Below are positions 27,512 through 36,153 of a stretch of 64,000 nt of DNA, in pieces. Under the pieces are notes generated by a model, which did no database searches, was not told the origin of the DNA, and saw nothing but the letters and a program-made list of their open reading frames with translations. Positions within the stretch are counted from its first letter, which is position 1. Every line of letters begins with the position of its first letter. The stretch lies in contig JAFDZS010000015.1 in assembly GCA_018266775.1 (NCBI GenBank), forward strand, positions 62,001 to 126,000, read 5' to 3'. The stretch comes from Bacteroidota bacterium (GTDB lineage: Bacteria > Bacteroidota > Bacteroidia > Chitinophagales > Chitinophagaceae). The translations under genes were made by a program, and so were the position numbers.

Positions 27512-27648
27512 GTGCCCCTGTTTTGCGTTAATGATAACTTAGCAAATTTAAACATAAAGTCCAGTATCAGTACAGCCTGCTCCAATGAGATATGCACATT
27601 ATGCCTCTTTAAAATTTCAACTACCTGTTCCGGTTTCACACTTGCCAT
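27508..27648 (-). CDS. 46-residue protein translationally coupled to the recombinase
   Basis: A short gene starts at the ATG at 27648 and ends in TGA at 27508-27510. The TGA overlaps the ATG of the recombinase, in the arrangement ATGA. A strong ribosome site GGGAGG lies about 6 bases before its start, unusual for this weak-SD lineage. The product MASVKPEQVVEILKRHNVHI (first 20 residues) continues with a leucine- and phenylalanine-containing helix (LEQAVLILDFMFKFAKLS). It looks like two amphipathic helices. Similar short leaders occur before recombinases in Bacteroidota; their function is unknown to me. Confidence 0.75.
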   Translation of the reverse strand: MASVKPEQVVEILKRHNVHISLEQAVLILDFMFKFAKLSLTQNRGT

Positions 27649-27680
27649 ATCACACCTCCCTTATTGAAATTGTTTAATTA

Positions 27681-27980
27681 TTATGTTTTCATTTCTATAT
27701 TTTTCAAGTGAATTACACTTGCCTCAAACTGATTGGAACAAGGTTCATAAATTATATAACCATATTCCTGTAGCTGGTTTATACATTTGTTGTAGGTTTG
27801 CCGGGCATTTATTTTGGCGGCCTTCATTATTAAAGCTCTCTCAATTTTTATTGGATTATTTCCACCAGTAATATTCCATTGCTGCAGTAACGCCATGTAG
27901 ATGCTGATATGCGAAGCACCGATGCGGGTATCGGCGGCTATTGCGGCATAAAAGCCTGATAGTGGTGGAAAGATGTCCAT
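27681..27980 (-). CDS. Small winged-helix-like protein, unknown function
   Basis: The 99-residue product MDIFPPLSGFYAAIAADTRI... contains a helix-turn-helix-like segment (ALIMKAAKINARQTYNKCINQLQEYGYI) followed by a beta-hairpin-like end (IIYEPCSNQFEASVIHL). This fits a winged-helix fold such as those of plasmid replication or partition regulators. It starts 5 bases after the stop of the upstream gene and so belongs to the traK-to-recombinase operon. I cannot assign a role. Confidence 0.6.
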   Translation of the reverse strand: MDIFPPLSGFYAAIAADTRIGASHISIYMALLQQWNITGGNNPIKIERALIMKAAKINARQTYNKCINQLQEYGYIIYEPCSNQFEASVIHLKNIEMKT

Positions 27981-27985
27981 ACTGG

Positions 27986-28741
27986 TTAATCCTGGTTAAT
28001 TCTATTTCGTTTTCCTTTGCCTGCAATTCGCTTTTTCTTAAGTAGCCCACTGCTTGATGTACCATTAGATTCTTCTGGAATTGATTCATCACCATTATCC
28101 GATTGCTTTCTTTTAAGCTGCAATTGTTTTTCCATGTATTTATTTTGTAGAAAGCGATACGCTTCATCTGTTGTAATTCCACTCCCATCTTCAGCTATGT
28201 AAAACCGCTGGCTAACATCTGCTTTGTTCTTAACAAGTGGGATTGAGCCAATTATTTCCTGATGCAAAGTGCCTGCCCAAAACTTTTGTTTCAATGCGAC
28301 TGCAATAACTTTCCCCGGTTCAGATTTTTCAAGTATGGAAAGACTTTCAATTACACACGAAATTCTCAATTCTGTTTCCCATGTTGATTTGTCTTCAGCG
28401 TTCCATGACATTTTATCATCAAGGCTGAATGCTTTTTTCCAGTCAATGCCCGCCATCTGTTTTTCTAATTCTGCAGGGTTTACTCCATCAACAGGCAAGG
28501 CTAAACCACCGTTTGCTTTTTGCAGCGTTACATCATAGTATTGCAGCTGATAGTTATCAGTTTTTTGTATCCGTTCAAAATATAAACTGAAAAGCATTAC
28601 ATCCTTTTCTTTAATCACTCTTTGAGGCAAATAAAAATCAGCCGGTTTAAAACAGATTCGTTTTAGCAGCAAGCCACCTGCATCATGAAAGCCAAGCATC
28701 TCTAACTGCTTACTCAGCTCTGCTATATTCTGGATATTCAT
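27986..28741 (-). CDS. Short paralogue of the DUF3945-like protein, basic C-terminus
   Basis: The first 200 residues of this 251-residue protein match in layout the N-terminal part of the 609-residue protein next to it. Shared elements are an opening LxxLGFxxx and MYIKAGSF- or KPADFYLPQ-like segment, a SLYFERIQ/LLEFEN segment, YxVTLQ/YSLTLQ, and a TTDEAYRFLQNK/TADEAYNKVKE end. The C-terminal tail is basic and low-complexity, containing GLLKKKRIAGKGK. I infer a polyvalent or DNA-processing accessory protein of the ICE. No enzymatic motif is visible. It is 41 bases downstream of the larger paralogue. Confidence 0.6.
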   Translation of the reverse strand: MNIQNIAELSKQLEMLGFHDAGGLLLKRICFKPADFYLPQRVIKEKDVMLFSLYFERIQKTDNYQLQYYDVTLQKANGGLALPVDGVNPAELEKQMAGIDWKKAFSLDDKMSWNAEDKSTWETELRISCVIESLSILEKSEPGKVIAVALKQKFWAGTLHQEIIGSIPLVKNKADVSQRFYIAEDGSGITTDEAYRFLQNKYMEKQLQLKRKQSDNGDESIPEESNGTSSSGLLKKKRIAGKGKRNRINQD

Positions 28742-28782
28742 TGCACAGCATTTTATAATTACTAAAATGGTTCAGGGATGCA

Positions 28783-30612
28783 CTATGACACCCCTAAACC
28801 TTTACCTTTGCTTTCCCTTTTTTTAGGCAGCAGGCTTTGTCCGTTCTTTTTCTCCAGTTTTTCTTTTTCAGCTTTAGGCTCTTGTTTCAATTCTTTTTTT
28901 TTATCATTTTCCTGGCCTGCCTTTACTTCTTTGCTGCCTTTGTCAATGCCGGATTTGTATTGCTCCAGCGATTCTTTGGCAACCATCTTCATGTTTGAAT
29001 CGTACAAGGTAACTTTTTTATACTGTGGGTCAGCTTCCATAAACATTTTATGGCTGCTGCCATCCTTTTCAATGGTTACCGATTGCACATTTCCTTTTTC
29101 CAATGATTGCATCAGCGCCTTTGCCTTTTCCGGGTCATTCAATTCTGCTAGTGCAAATTTTTCAACAGCAGCTTTCAAATCATAGCCATAGTTTTCATGG
29201 AATTGCTTCACCTCAAAATTGTTGTTCTTGTCTTTGTTTTCAAAGTCAAGCTGTATCCAGGCTTTATATGGCTGGCCTTCTTTGGTGGTAAGGTCTTTGT
29301 GAACAGCCCGGCCATCGAGCAGGTTGTAAGCTTCTTTTGCTGTTACACCTTTCCCTTTGTTCAGGTAAAATGTTTGCTCATTTTTTTCGCCGTTGCTTTT
29401 CTCCAATGAAGCATTGTAATTGTTGAAAAAATACATGTCCGTGGAATCAGACTTGCGGAAATTAAGAGTTGCCTCAAAAGGCTTCTTATTAATTTCGGCG
29501 ACAAAACGTAGCTGGAATTCTGCCTTACCTTCACCGAGGTTCCGTTCCAGTTCCCGGTACATGCTTTTACCAAAGCCCATGTATTTGATGTTGTCTTTCA
29601 AATACTGAAGATTGTCGTTGTTCATAATATTTGTTTTTAATTGTTTATTGAATAATGATAATTGCTGTGATTCAAAATGGTCAATCAATGCGTCTGTAAA
29701 ATCATTGCCATCTTTGTTATACAGACCGTTTGCATCAGGGTCAGGATTTAGCTGGCGTTGGAGTTCTTTCCCGTATGGAATTTGATTTAAAATATCTTTT
29801 ACTGAATTGAAATGAAGAACAGCGTACCTGTCCCGGTCGCTGATATTATTTTCCGCAAATCGATTTGCATCATCTCTATTCTTAAAAAAGTGAACATCAG
29901 CTTTGTCAATAAAGTAAAGGCTGTTATTGTAGGCCATAAAATGTTCTCCCTTTGATAAAGCAATAGTCACCATTTCAATTACTTCATCTGATATGGGATA
30001 CTCTTCCTTCATTTCTTTAGATTTGGATGCATTGAAAATTTCTTTCACTTTGTTATATGCTTCATCTGCAGTGAGCATTTTGCCATTATTCCATTCTATT
30101 GTTATTTCAGCTTGGTAGTTTTCTTTTAATCTTGAAGCATCAGGGATAAATTCTTTGTAATTGCTTTCAGGCCAGTATTTAAACATCAGTAGCTGTGAAA
30201 TTTCTTTCGCTAAACCACCTGATTCATATAATACCTTCAAATCTCTCTTGCCCGATTCTATTATTTCAGTTTCTTCCTTAGTAGCCGGTTTATCTTTCAA
30301 ATAATAATCATTGTAAAACGTATCAGCTTTTATAAGGCGCTTTTCAAGCTTAGCTGTATTGATGCCGTTGATAACAGCTTTTAGAACCTTGACCGATTGA
30401 AGTGTGAGACTATATTGTTTTAGCCTTGTGTCCTTACCCGAATTTTCAAATTCCAGTAAATAAAACAATGAATCGTCTTTTATTTTCTTGCTTTGTGGAA
30501 TCATTAATTCAAAGCTTCCAGCCTTAATGTACATTTTTACCTCCCTCACAAGACTTTTAAAACCAAGTTGCTTCAACTGTTCCTCCAACGCTATGTTATC
30601 ACTGACAGGCAT
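28783..30612 (-). CDS. DUF3945-like ICE protein (609 residues) with SLLPKK tail
   Basis: The 609-residue product has two similar parts. An N-terminal part resembles the 251-residue neighbour, and a C-terminal part carries the DUF3945-like repeat with the segments EAYNLLDGRAVHKDLTTKEG and YKAWIQLDFENKDKNNNFEV. It has acidic and lysine-rich stretches and ends in NGQSLLPKKRESKGKG. Such proteins are common on Bacteroidota conjugative elements and count among the polyvalent proteins proposed to be carried into recipients. No catalytic motif was found. It follows traN in the same operon with a 4-base gap. Confidence 0.65.
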   Translation of the reverse strand: MPVSDNIALEEQLKQLGFKSLVREVKMYIKAGSFELMIPQSKKIKDDSLFYLLEFENSGKDTRLKQYSLTLQSVKVLKAVINGINTAKLEKRLIKADTFYNDYYLKDKPATKEETEIIESGKRDLKVLYESGGLAKEISQLLMFKYWPESNYKEFIPDASRLKENYQAEITIEWNNGKMLTADEAYNKVKEIFNASKSKEMKEEYPISDEVIEMVTIALSKGEHFMAYNNSLYFIDKADVHFFKNRDDANRFAENNISDRDRYAVLHFNSVKDILNQIPYGKELQRQLNPDPDANGLYNKDGNDFTDALIDHFESQQLSLFNKQLKTNIMNNDNLQYLKDNIKYMGFGKSMYRELERNLGEGKAEFQLRFVAEINKKPFEATLNFRKSDSTDMYFFNNYNASLEKSNGEKNEQTFYLNKGKGVTAKEAYNLLDGRAVHKDLTTKEGQPYKAWIQLDFENKDKNNNFEVKQFHENYGYDLKAAVEKFALAELNDPEKAKALMQSLEKGNVQSVTIEKDGSSHKMFMEADPQYKKVTLYDSNMKMVAKESLEQYKSGIDKGSKEVKAGQENDKKKELKQEPKAEKEKLEKKNGQSLLPKKRESKGKGLGVS

Positions 30613-30616
30613 TATA

Positions 30617-31381
30617 TCATTTTAAGTCAGGCAAGACCTTTGCCTGCATAATGTCTTTATTGCTCACCTTTAACATAAAATGCCTGCCGCCGTTCTTCTC
30701 GGTTATTTGAACGGCCAAATACTTTTTGTCAGGTATAGTAAATTTGTCCAGTGCTACTACAAAAACGGTGTTGCTGTTTCCTTTTATTTTGCTGTAATTA
30801 CCTGTTATGTGAACAGGCTTTTGTTCCACTTCCTGTACTGCCGTTCTTTTACTTCGTTTTTTATCTTTAATAAAAAATCGAAGCAGGTCCACATCGTAAT
30901 CAACCGTGCCATCATTTCTGATGTATAGCTGATAGTAAATGATATTATCTTTAATGTAAATCCCCCTTATGCCTGACTGCATGTTGTATTTTTTATCCTT
31001 TATTTTTCTTACAGTCTTTTCATTATCCAATATCATATTGGCGTAAGAACTGATTGTGGCAGTCCTGTTTACTGGCAGATAAAGTACCCATACGGCAGGT
31101 TTGCTATCATAACTAACTGTAAAAGCATATACGCTGCCATCATCCGTTACCACACTCAAATTTGTTTCTGCAAAGTCTTTTTCAGCCGCTTTTACCAATA
31201 ATATTTCAGGGGCTTCTTTTACCTGTTGCGCCAGTACAGAGCTTGTGCCCCTGTCAACATGCTTAATGGCGAAAGGAAATACAAGGCTGGTGGTTTTATC
31301 AGTTGTTATGTTCAGTTTTGTTTGTGCAAGACTAAATATTACTATAGAGCACCCACAAATCATACTCACAATTCTTTTCAT
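30617..31381 (-). CDS. traN: Conjugative transposon protein TraN (VirB9-like, DUF4138)
   Basis: TraN is an outer-membrane-associated core component of the Bacteroides-type type IV secretion system. The 254-residue product has a signal peptide (MICGCSIVIFSLAQ) and the N-terminal pattern KTTSLVFPFAIKHVDRGTSSVLA typical of the family. The C-terminal half has YNMQSGIRGIYIKDNIIYYQLYIRNDG, also diagnostic. It lies immediately downstream of traM, the usual order M-N. Confidence 0.88.
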   Translation of the reverse strand: MKRIVSMICGCSIVIFSLAQTKLNITTDKTTSLVFPFAIKHVDRGTSSVLAQQVKEAPEILLVKAAEKDFAETNLSVVTDDGSVYAFTVSYDSKPAVWVLYLPVNRTATISSYANMILDNEKTVRKIKDKKYNMQSGIRGIYIKDNIIYYQLYIRNDGTVDYDVDLLRFFIKDKKRSKRTAVQEVEQKPVHITGNYSKIKGNSNTVFVVALDKFTIPDKKYLAVQITEKNGGRHFMLKVSNKDIMQAKVLPDLK

Positions 31382-31402
31382 TGCTTTACTATTTAATATT
31401 CA

Positions 31403-32689
31403 TTAATCAGTTTCAATATTTTTATCTTTCAGCAGAACTTTATATCCTTCTTTTATCATCACTTTAACCTGTTTTACTTTACGGCTCATCAAACTTTTTA
31501 CCGTGTTGATTCCGGCAGCCGCTGCTTGTGCTTTTAATGATGGGTCGAGAGTGGTTAATTCCATTAATTGGAGACCGTTATCAGCAGAATTTTTAGCTAC
31601 ATCCCGGCTGATGGAGCCAGGAATATAAATACCGGGCAATCCGTCCAAATCGTACATCTCTAACTTTACCGGGAACAATTGATTTTTATAACGAACAGAA
31701 TTAATTTCAGCTTCCAGCCGTTCATTGTTTAAAGATGCAATTCCGTTAACAGGAGTTCCTTTTGGAATGAGTACTCCATTTATAAAAACATCTGTAGAAA
31801 GCCGTAACTGAATAACAGCGCCGTTTACTAATGACTGATTACTATGCACCACCGCTTCAATTGCAAATCCTTCAGTAACTTCTTCACCCTCTTTTGTTAC
31901 TCCGAAGAATTGATTGCTGGTGTTTGACTTTATCTTCATTGTATCAATCAAGGATACGTTTGCCAATTTGGGTGAAGTGGTGACAGCAAATACGACCTGC
32001 TTTTGCTGCAATGATTTTTCTTTAAGTTTATCCTTTACCCGTTGCGGATGCTGTATGTCTAATATTTTCTCCAAAGTTCCGTTTAGCTGCTGCATTTCAG
32101 GGTCGCCGGTATTAGTTTTATCCATAGTTAACATCATGTTTTCAAGCCTGTCCACTTCATTTGAAAATTCATCACCCTGATCGGGCAATGAAACGCCATG
32201 ATTATATGTGTCTTCTGTATCCGGTTGCTTACTGATTTCTTTTTGCAGTAATGCTAATTTTTGCATTAGCTTTTGTTCAGGATTATTTGAAGATGTTTCA
32301 TAAGGAGATGGATTGAGCCGCTGGTTGTATTTTGAAGCCGAGTTTTGTGTTAGTACTTCTAATTCGTTAACAGGGCTTAAGCTTGTATCTCCTTTCTGTT
32401 GATAATACGGGTCAGTCCGCATCCACTCTTCTAACTCAGCTGAATCCTTGTCGGCCTTATCATAAAAACTAAGTTTATCAGTAAGGTTTTCATCTTTCAT
32501 TTTAGCATCAGGAAGATTTAAATTCAAGCCCTTTTGCTCGTTTGCAGCAACGGGTTCATTACCTTTTCCTCCCCCTAATGCCCAAAAGGCCATAGTGAGA
32601 AATGGTATCACCAGCAACGGTAACACCAGCATCATTTTTCGTTTCCGCAGGAAGGCCTGCGACCTTTGCACACTGCTCATACACTTCAT
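31403..32689 (-). CDS. traM: Conjugative transposon protein TraM (VirB10-like)
   Basis: TraM bridges inner and outer membranes in the transfer apparatus. The 428-residue product has an N-terminal membrane segment (MMLVLPLLVIPFLTMAFWAL), a long glutamine/acidic periplasmic linker, and a C-terminal VirB10-like domain. That domain has the segments IPKGTPVNGIASLNNERLEA and YDLDGLPGIYIPGSISRDVA. The first four codons overlap the end of the 165-residue gene upstream. It precedes traN. Confidence 0.9.
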   Translation of the reverse strand: MKCMSSVQRSQAFLRKRKMMLVLPLLVIPFLTMAFWALGGGKGNEPVAANEQKGLNLNLPDAKMKDENLTDKLSFYDKADKDSAELEEWMRTDPYYQQKGDTSLSPVNELEVLTQNSASKYNQRLNPSPYETSSNNPEQKLMQKLALLQKEISKQPDTEDTYNHGVSLPDQGDEFSNEVDRLENMMLTMDKTNTGDPEMQQLNGTLEKILDIQHPQRVKDKLKEKSLQQKQVVFAVTTSPKLANVSLIDTMKIKSNTSNQFFGVTKEGEEVTEGFAIEAVVHSNQSLVNGAVIQLRLSTDVFINGVLIPKGTPVNGIASLNNERLEAEINSVRYKNQLFPVKLEMYDLDGLPGIYIPGSISRDVAKNSADNGLQLMELTTLDPSLKAQAAAAGINTVKSLMSRKVKQVKVMIKEGYKVLLKDKNIETD

Positions 32690-33183
32690 TTTTGTTTTTG
32701 TGATATATAAATTTGTTCCAGCACCTGCACAGTATCCATCAAACCCGGCCGGGCTTGCAGAATGCTGTCGTATTCATTCGCTCTGTTCAATTTTAAACTA
32801 TCCATGTATTTTCTAAAATCCTGTATTTGTAAATAAGTTTGTTCATCTATAGCTGCCTCCGGCATTATGGTTTCATCTCCCGATTTATTAAAGTGCTTTG
32901 GAATATCCATTTGCTGTATCTCTAAGGCTTTCTGCTTTCTTTCAGGGCTGAAAACACTGTTTACAATAAGATAAATACTGTAGCCACCTGTGGAAACACA
33001 GAAGAAAATCAGTATTAGCTTTAGTCGTTTAAAATCTGTTTTCATAAATGCCTTGTTCATTTTTTCGGCAAATAGCTGTTGTGCTTTAATGCCGATTCCT
33101 GCAATTTTGCCAGCCACTTTATCAGACACGGTAGTTTTATCATCTGACTGAACCTCTTTCTTTTTCTTTTTGAACAACCACAT
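32686..33183 (-). CDS. Small membrane protein in the traL position
   Basis: The 165-residue protein sits between traK and traM, where traL normally lies. It has a lysine-rich N-terminus, one membrane helix (LKLILIFFCVSTGGYSIYLIVNSVF) near residues 55-80, and a charged periplasmic tail with several glutamines. I see no match that makes it traL by sequence, so the name is by position only. It has a 1-base spacer from traK and overlaps traM by 4 bases. Confidence 0.7.
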   Translation of the reverse strand: MWLFKKKKKEVQSDDKTTVSDKVAGKIAGIGIKAQQLFAEKMNKAFMKTDFKRLKLILIFFCVSTGGYSIYLIVNSVFSPERKQKALEIQQMDIPKHFNKSGDETIMPEAAIDEQTYLQIQDFRKYMDSLKLNRANEYDSILQARPGLMDTVQVLEQIYISQKQK

Positions 33184-33184
33184 A

Positions 33185-33802
33185 CTACCTGTTTTGAATG
33201 TTGATGTCAGTATTCTCCAGCGTCCGCCATTTTTCTATTAAAAAGCCATGTGAATTATTATCACTACGGGAAACATTTCTCAGGTAACCTTCGGTAATAA
33301 GATTCCTGGTTACAATGGTGGTGGGGCGGATAATTTTCTGCACCCCTTTATACCTGAAATAAAATGGATACACATCGGTATTAATAATGATGCTATCCAT
33401 TGTGATTTCCTGGCTGATGTTGCCCGATATGAGGTTTGAGTAATAACCATTCTCTTTCAGGTTATCGTATTGTTGCTTTGCTGAATTATCTGCCAGGTAT
33501 AATGCCTTTGTGATATTTGCCTGAATGACCTTATCATCAGGGTCGAGAGAAAAGAAAAAATGATGAAACATTTTTACGTGGTCTTTAGCTTCTACCGGAA
33601 TATTATCCTTTCTGTCGGCTGCATAAGCTTCTAATGCTTTGCCGTTTGCCAGTATAAAAACTTTATTCTGAGATTGGGATGAAAGCTGGTAGCTTTTGTA
33701 AGCAATAAAAAGGGATATGATAACACAGGCAACTAGGAACGCCACACTGAATAGCCGGATGTACCTGAAAGCGGTATCTATATTTTTTGTTTTTTGAAAC
33801 AT
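33185..33802 (-). CDS. traK: Conjugative transposon protein TraK (VirB8-like)
   Basis: TraK is an inner-membrane assembly factor of the transfer apparatus. The product has an N-terminal cytoplasmic stretch, a single membrane helix (VAFLVACVIISLFIAYKSYQL), and a periplasmic domain. That domain includes AYAADRKDNIPVEAKDHVKMFHHFFFSLDPDD, the diagnostic TraK segment. A GTG codon at 33805 is also in frame, but the ATG at 33802 is chosen. It is the first gene of the lower operon running to the recombinase, and it has the shared tra element upstream. Confidence 0.92.
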   Translation of the reverse strand: MFQKTKNIDTAFRYIRLFSVAFLVACVIISLFIAYKSYQLSSQSQNKVFILANGKALEAYAADRKDNIPVEAKDHVKMFHHFFFSLDPDDKVIQANITKALYLADNSAKQQYDNLKENGYYSNLISGNISQEITMDSIIINTDVYPFYFRYKGVQKIIRPTTIVTRNLITEGYLRNVSRSDNNSHGFLIEKWRTLENTDINIQNR

Positions 33803-33848
33803 CACTCACATTTTTCTAAACCCACAATTGTATATTCTGCAATTATGT

Positions 33849-33890
33849 TACCAAGAAGGCGAATTGTGTAGTAAGTGAGGTAGGGCTAAC
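33849..33890 (-). promoter_or_regulatory. Shared tra-operon element, copy 1 (before traK)
   Basis: Read on the minus strand, this block opens GTTAGCCCTACCTCAC, continues with CAATTCGCC, and ends TTCTTGG. The same order of sub-blocks, with only small differences, occurs at 48376-48416 and 55328-55369. Each copy is 30-60 bases before the start of a tra gene. It is likely a common operator or promoter. The actual -7 box is not clear in any copy. Confidence 0.6.
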
Positions 33891-34004
33891 TGCAATTTAT
33901 TTGTATATTTATTCCTTGATTATCAATTATAAACTAAACAAGTGGATACGGTAATCATCGAGTTGGCGGTAATTGCAAACAGACCCTTAGACACATTATA
34001 TATC

Positions 34005-35423
34005 ATGACAAAACAAGCATTTTCATTTCTCATCCTTTTTTGTTTCTTAACCGTTTCCTATGGACAGAAAACATTAATAAGCGGCAATATTAAAAACTTG
34101 CCGGGCAGACACAGCATTAAGTGTAGTTTTATACCAAAAAATATTTTAGAAGATATTTCAGCAATTGTAATACCTGTAACAGAGGGCACATTTAAATACG
34201 AGTTAAACATCACCAAAACTGTTTTTCTCAGCTTTGCGGAAGGACAAAATTATTATGCAGGCTTTATTCAGTCAGGCGATAGCATTGTAATTTCATACGA
34301 TACATCCGACTTTATTAATACGTTATCATTTAAAGGGAAAGGAAACGAAAAATTTAAAATTGTATCCACCATTAACAAAATTAAAAGTGACCTAAATACT
34401 GAAATTTCTATCGCCAAGAATGAATCTTTCCCTGTTGATTATTTATTTTCTAAAATTGACAGTATTCAAAAAAAAATATCAAGGGAGATACTGTCATCAA
34501 AATCCTTTATGAATGTTGAAAGTCTTGAACAGTTGAATGGCTATCTGGCATCAACTGTTTTGTCGGCAAAATATTCTGGATTGCAAAGCATTTTTGAGGA
34601 TTCTTACAACAACATTCTTTTAAACCAACAAACAAAACTTTCTGCTGCTACAAAAAAAAGTCTTCAGAATCTTCTAAAGTTTAATGACCAGTATTCCAAC
34701 TCATTCTTTTATATTAAAGCTGTGTATAATTTGCTTTCTATGCATTATGACAATAATATTTTGCCAACAAGTTCAAACAACGGCCTAACGGATAAATATG
34801 CGTACTTAAACAAAATGCTTTCGAAAAACCTTAAAGCACCTGTGCTTTTTCTATCCCTTAAAAATGAAATCAGAAGTACTACTAGTGCCACAATTGAGCC
34901 TATTATACAACAATGCTTCCCGCTTTCAAATGATAGTAAATATAAAGCAGCTATTGCAAGCATTCTTGATGCATCCCAAAAGTTGAAACCTGGTTCAAAA
35001 GCCCCCAATTTTTCAGTAGAAGATTTGGCAGGAAGTAAAGTCAGCCTTACTTCGCTCAAAGGGAAAGTTATCTACTTGGATTTTTGGTTTGCAGCCTGTA
35101 CACCCTGCCATAAATTATTTGAAGAAACCAAACCTGCCAGGGAGTATTTCAAACTTGACAGTAATATTGTTTTCCTGATTGTTTCAATTGATAGCAGAGA
35201 TGTTTGGGAAAAGGCAATAAATAAATTCAATATTGAGGGATATCATGTTTATACCGAAAATAAATTCAGAGAGCATCCGATTACTAAATCTTATGGCGTA
35301 ACAGAATACCCAACAACATTCCTTATTGGAAGAGACGGGGAAATTCTAAGTATTAACCCGCCACATAATTCTGACGAATTAAAAAGCGAAATAGATAAGG
35401 CATTACAGGCAAAGAGCAACTAA
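34005..35423 (+). CDS. Exported thioredoxin-like protein, TlpA/AhpC-TSA type
   Basis: The product has a signal peptide (AFSFLILFCFLTVSYGQ), an N-terminal lipid-binding-like domain similar to the DUF4369-type fold, and a C-terminal thioredoxin fold. The latter has the active-site CTPC in DFWFAACTPCHKLFEE near residue 370, and FRFP-like cis-proline context EYPTTFLIG. It should reduce or oxidise disulphides in the periplasm. The frame opens earlier at a GTG (33942), but the ATG at 34005 precedes the signal peptide. It runs against the tra operon direction and is part of cargo module A. Confidence 0.85.
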   Translation: MTKQAFSFLILFCFLTVSYGQKTLISGNIKNLPGRHSIKCSFIPKNILEDISAIVIPVTEGTFKYELNITKTVFLSFAEGQNYYAGFIQSGDSIVISYDTSDFINTLSFKGKGNEKFKIVSTINKIKSDLNTEISIAKNESFPVDYLFSKIDSIQKKISREILSSKSFMNVESLEQLNGYLASTVLSAKYSGLQSIFEDSYNNILLNQQTKLSAATKKSLQNLLKFNDQYSNSFFYIKAVYNLLSMHYDNNILPTSSNNGLTDKYAYLNKMLSKNLKAPVLFLSLKNEIRSTTSATIEPIIQQCFPLSNDSKYKAAIASILDASQKLKPGSKAPNFSVEDLAGSKVSLTSLKGKVIYLDFWFAACTPCHKLFEETKPAREYFKLDSNIVFLIVSIDSRDVWEKAINKFNIEGYHVYTENKFREHPITKSYGVTEYPTTFLIGRDGEILSINPPHNSDELKSEIDKALQAKSN

Positions 35424-35541
35424 CCGCCAACACGGTTTGACAATATGGAAACAACTTATAAATACTGCTGATTATCAATATACTAATATATTATTTGCAT
35501 GAATTTTAAATTAAAAAACAGTTATTTTCAAAAACTTATTG

Positions 35542-35549
35542 TACTTTTG
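35542..35549 (+). promoter_or_regulatory. Bacteroidota -7 element before the AbiE operon
   Basis: TACTTTTG matches TAnnTTTG and ends 18 bases before the antitoxin ATG at 35568. No good -33 box is seen, which may leave room for regulation by the antitoxin. The 144-base spacer around it holds no other obvious feature. Confidence 0.4.
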
Positions 35550-35567
35550 GTTAGTAAATAACAATAC

Positions 35568-36152
35568 ATGAGCAGGTTACAGCAACTAAAAAGTCAATTA
35601 AAACCCGGTGAGGTTTATCGCCGTACCGAACTGGCCAACTGGTCTAAGTCGGTTGACCGGCACCTGGATGAATTGGTGCAGGATGGGACATTGCAAAAAC
35701 TGTCTCAAGGGCTGTACTATTACCCAAAAGAAAGTGCTTTTGGCAAAACACCACCTGATGAAAATATGCTGGTTGAAAGTTTTTTAAAAGACCATCGCTT
35801 TTTGCTTACCACACCAAATGTATATAACAGCCTGGGTGTAGGTACCACCCAGTTGTACAATGAGAGAACGGTGTATAACCACAAACGGCACGGTGAGTTT
35901 AAATTGGGCAATAAAACATTTCAGTTTAAAATAAAGCCCCACTTTCCTAAAAAATTAACACCTGAATTTTTATTGGTTGATTTAGTAAATAATCTTGCAT
36001 CACTGGCAGAGGATAAAAGCGAAGTATTGAAGAAAGTGGCCGGCAAAGTGGAAGTGATGGATAAAAAAAAACTGAAACAGTCAGTAGTTGAATATGGCAG
36101 TGTAAAAGCAAAGAAATTGTTTGCTCCCTTATTACAACCTCATACACTTTAA
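35568..36152 (+). CDS. AbiEi-type antitoxin (DUF6088 family)
   Basis: The 194-residue product starts MSRLQQLKSQLKPGEVYRRT and includes WSKSVDRHLDELVQDGTLQKLSQGLYYYPK, the winged-helix half of AbiEi-type antitoxins. The remaining part forms the C-terminal domain seen in the DUF6088 group. It would bind its own promoter and counter the AbiEii partner. Its stop lies 1 base before the toxin start, as is normal for these pairs. The pair forms a type IV toxin-antitoxin system that can act in phage defence or element maintenance. Confidence 0.82.
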   Translation: MSRLQQLKSQLKPGEVYRRTELANWSKSVDRHLDELVQDGTLQKLSQGLYYYPKESAFGKTPPDENMLVESFLKDHRFLLTTPNVYNSLGVGTTQLYNERTVYNHKRHGEFKLGNKTFQFKIKPHFPKKLTPEFLLVDLVNNLASLAEDKSEVLKKVAGKVEVMDKKKLKQSVVEYGSVKAKKLFAPLLQPHTL

Positions 36153-36153
36153 T

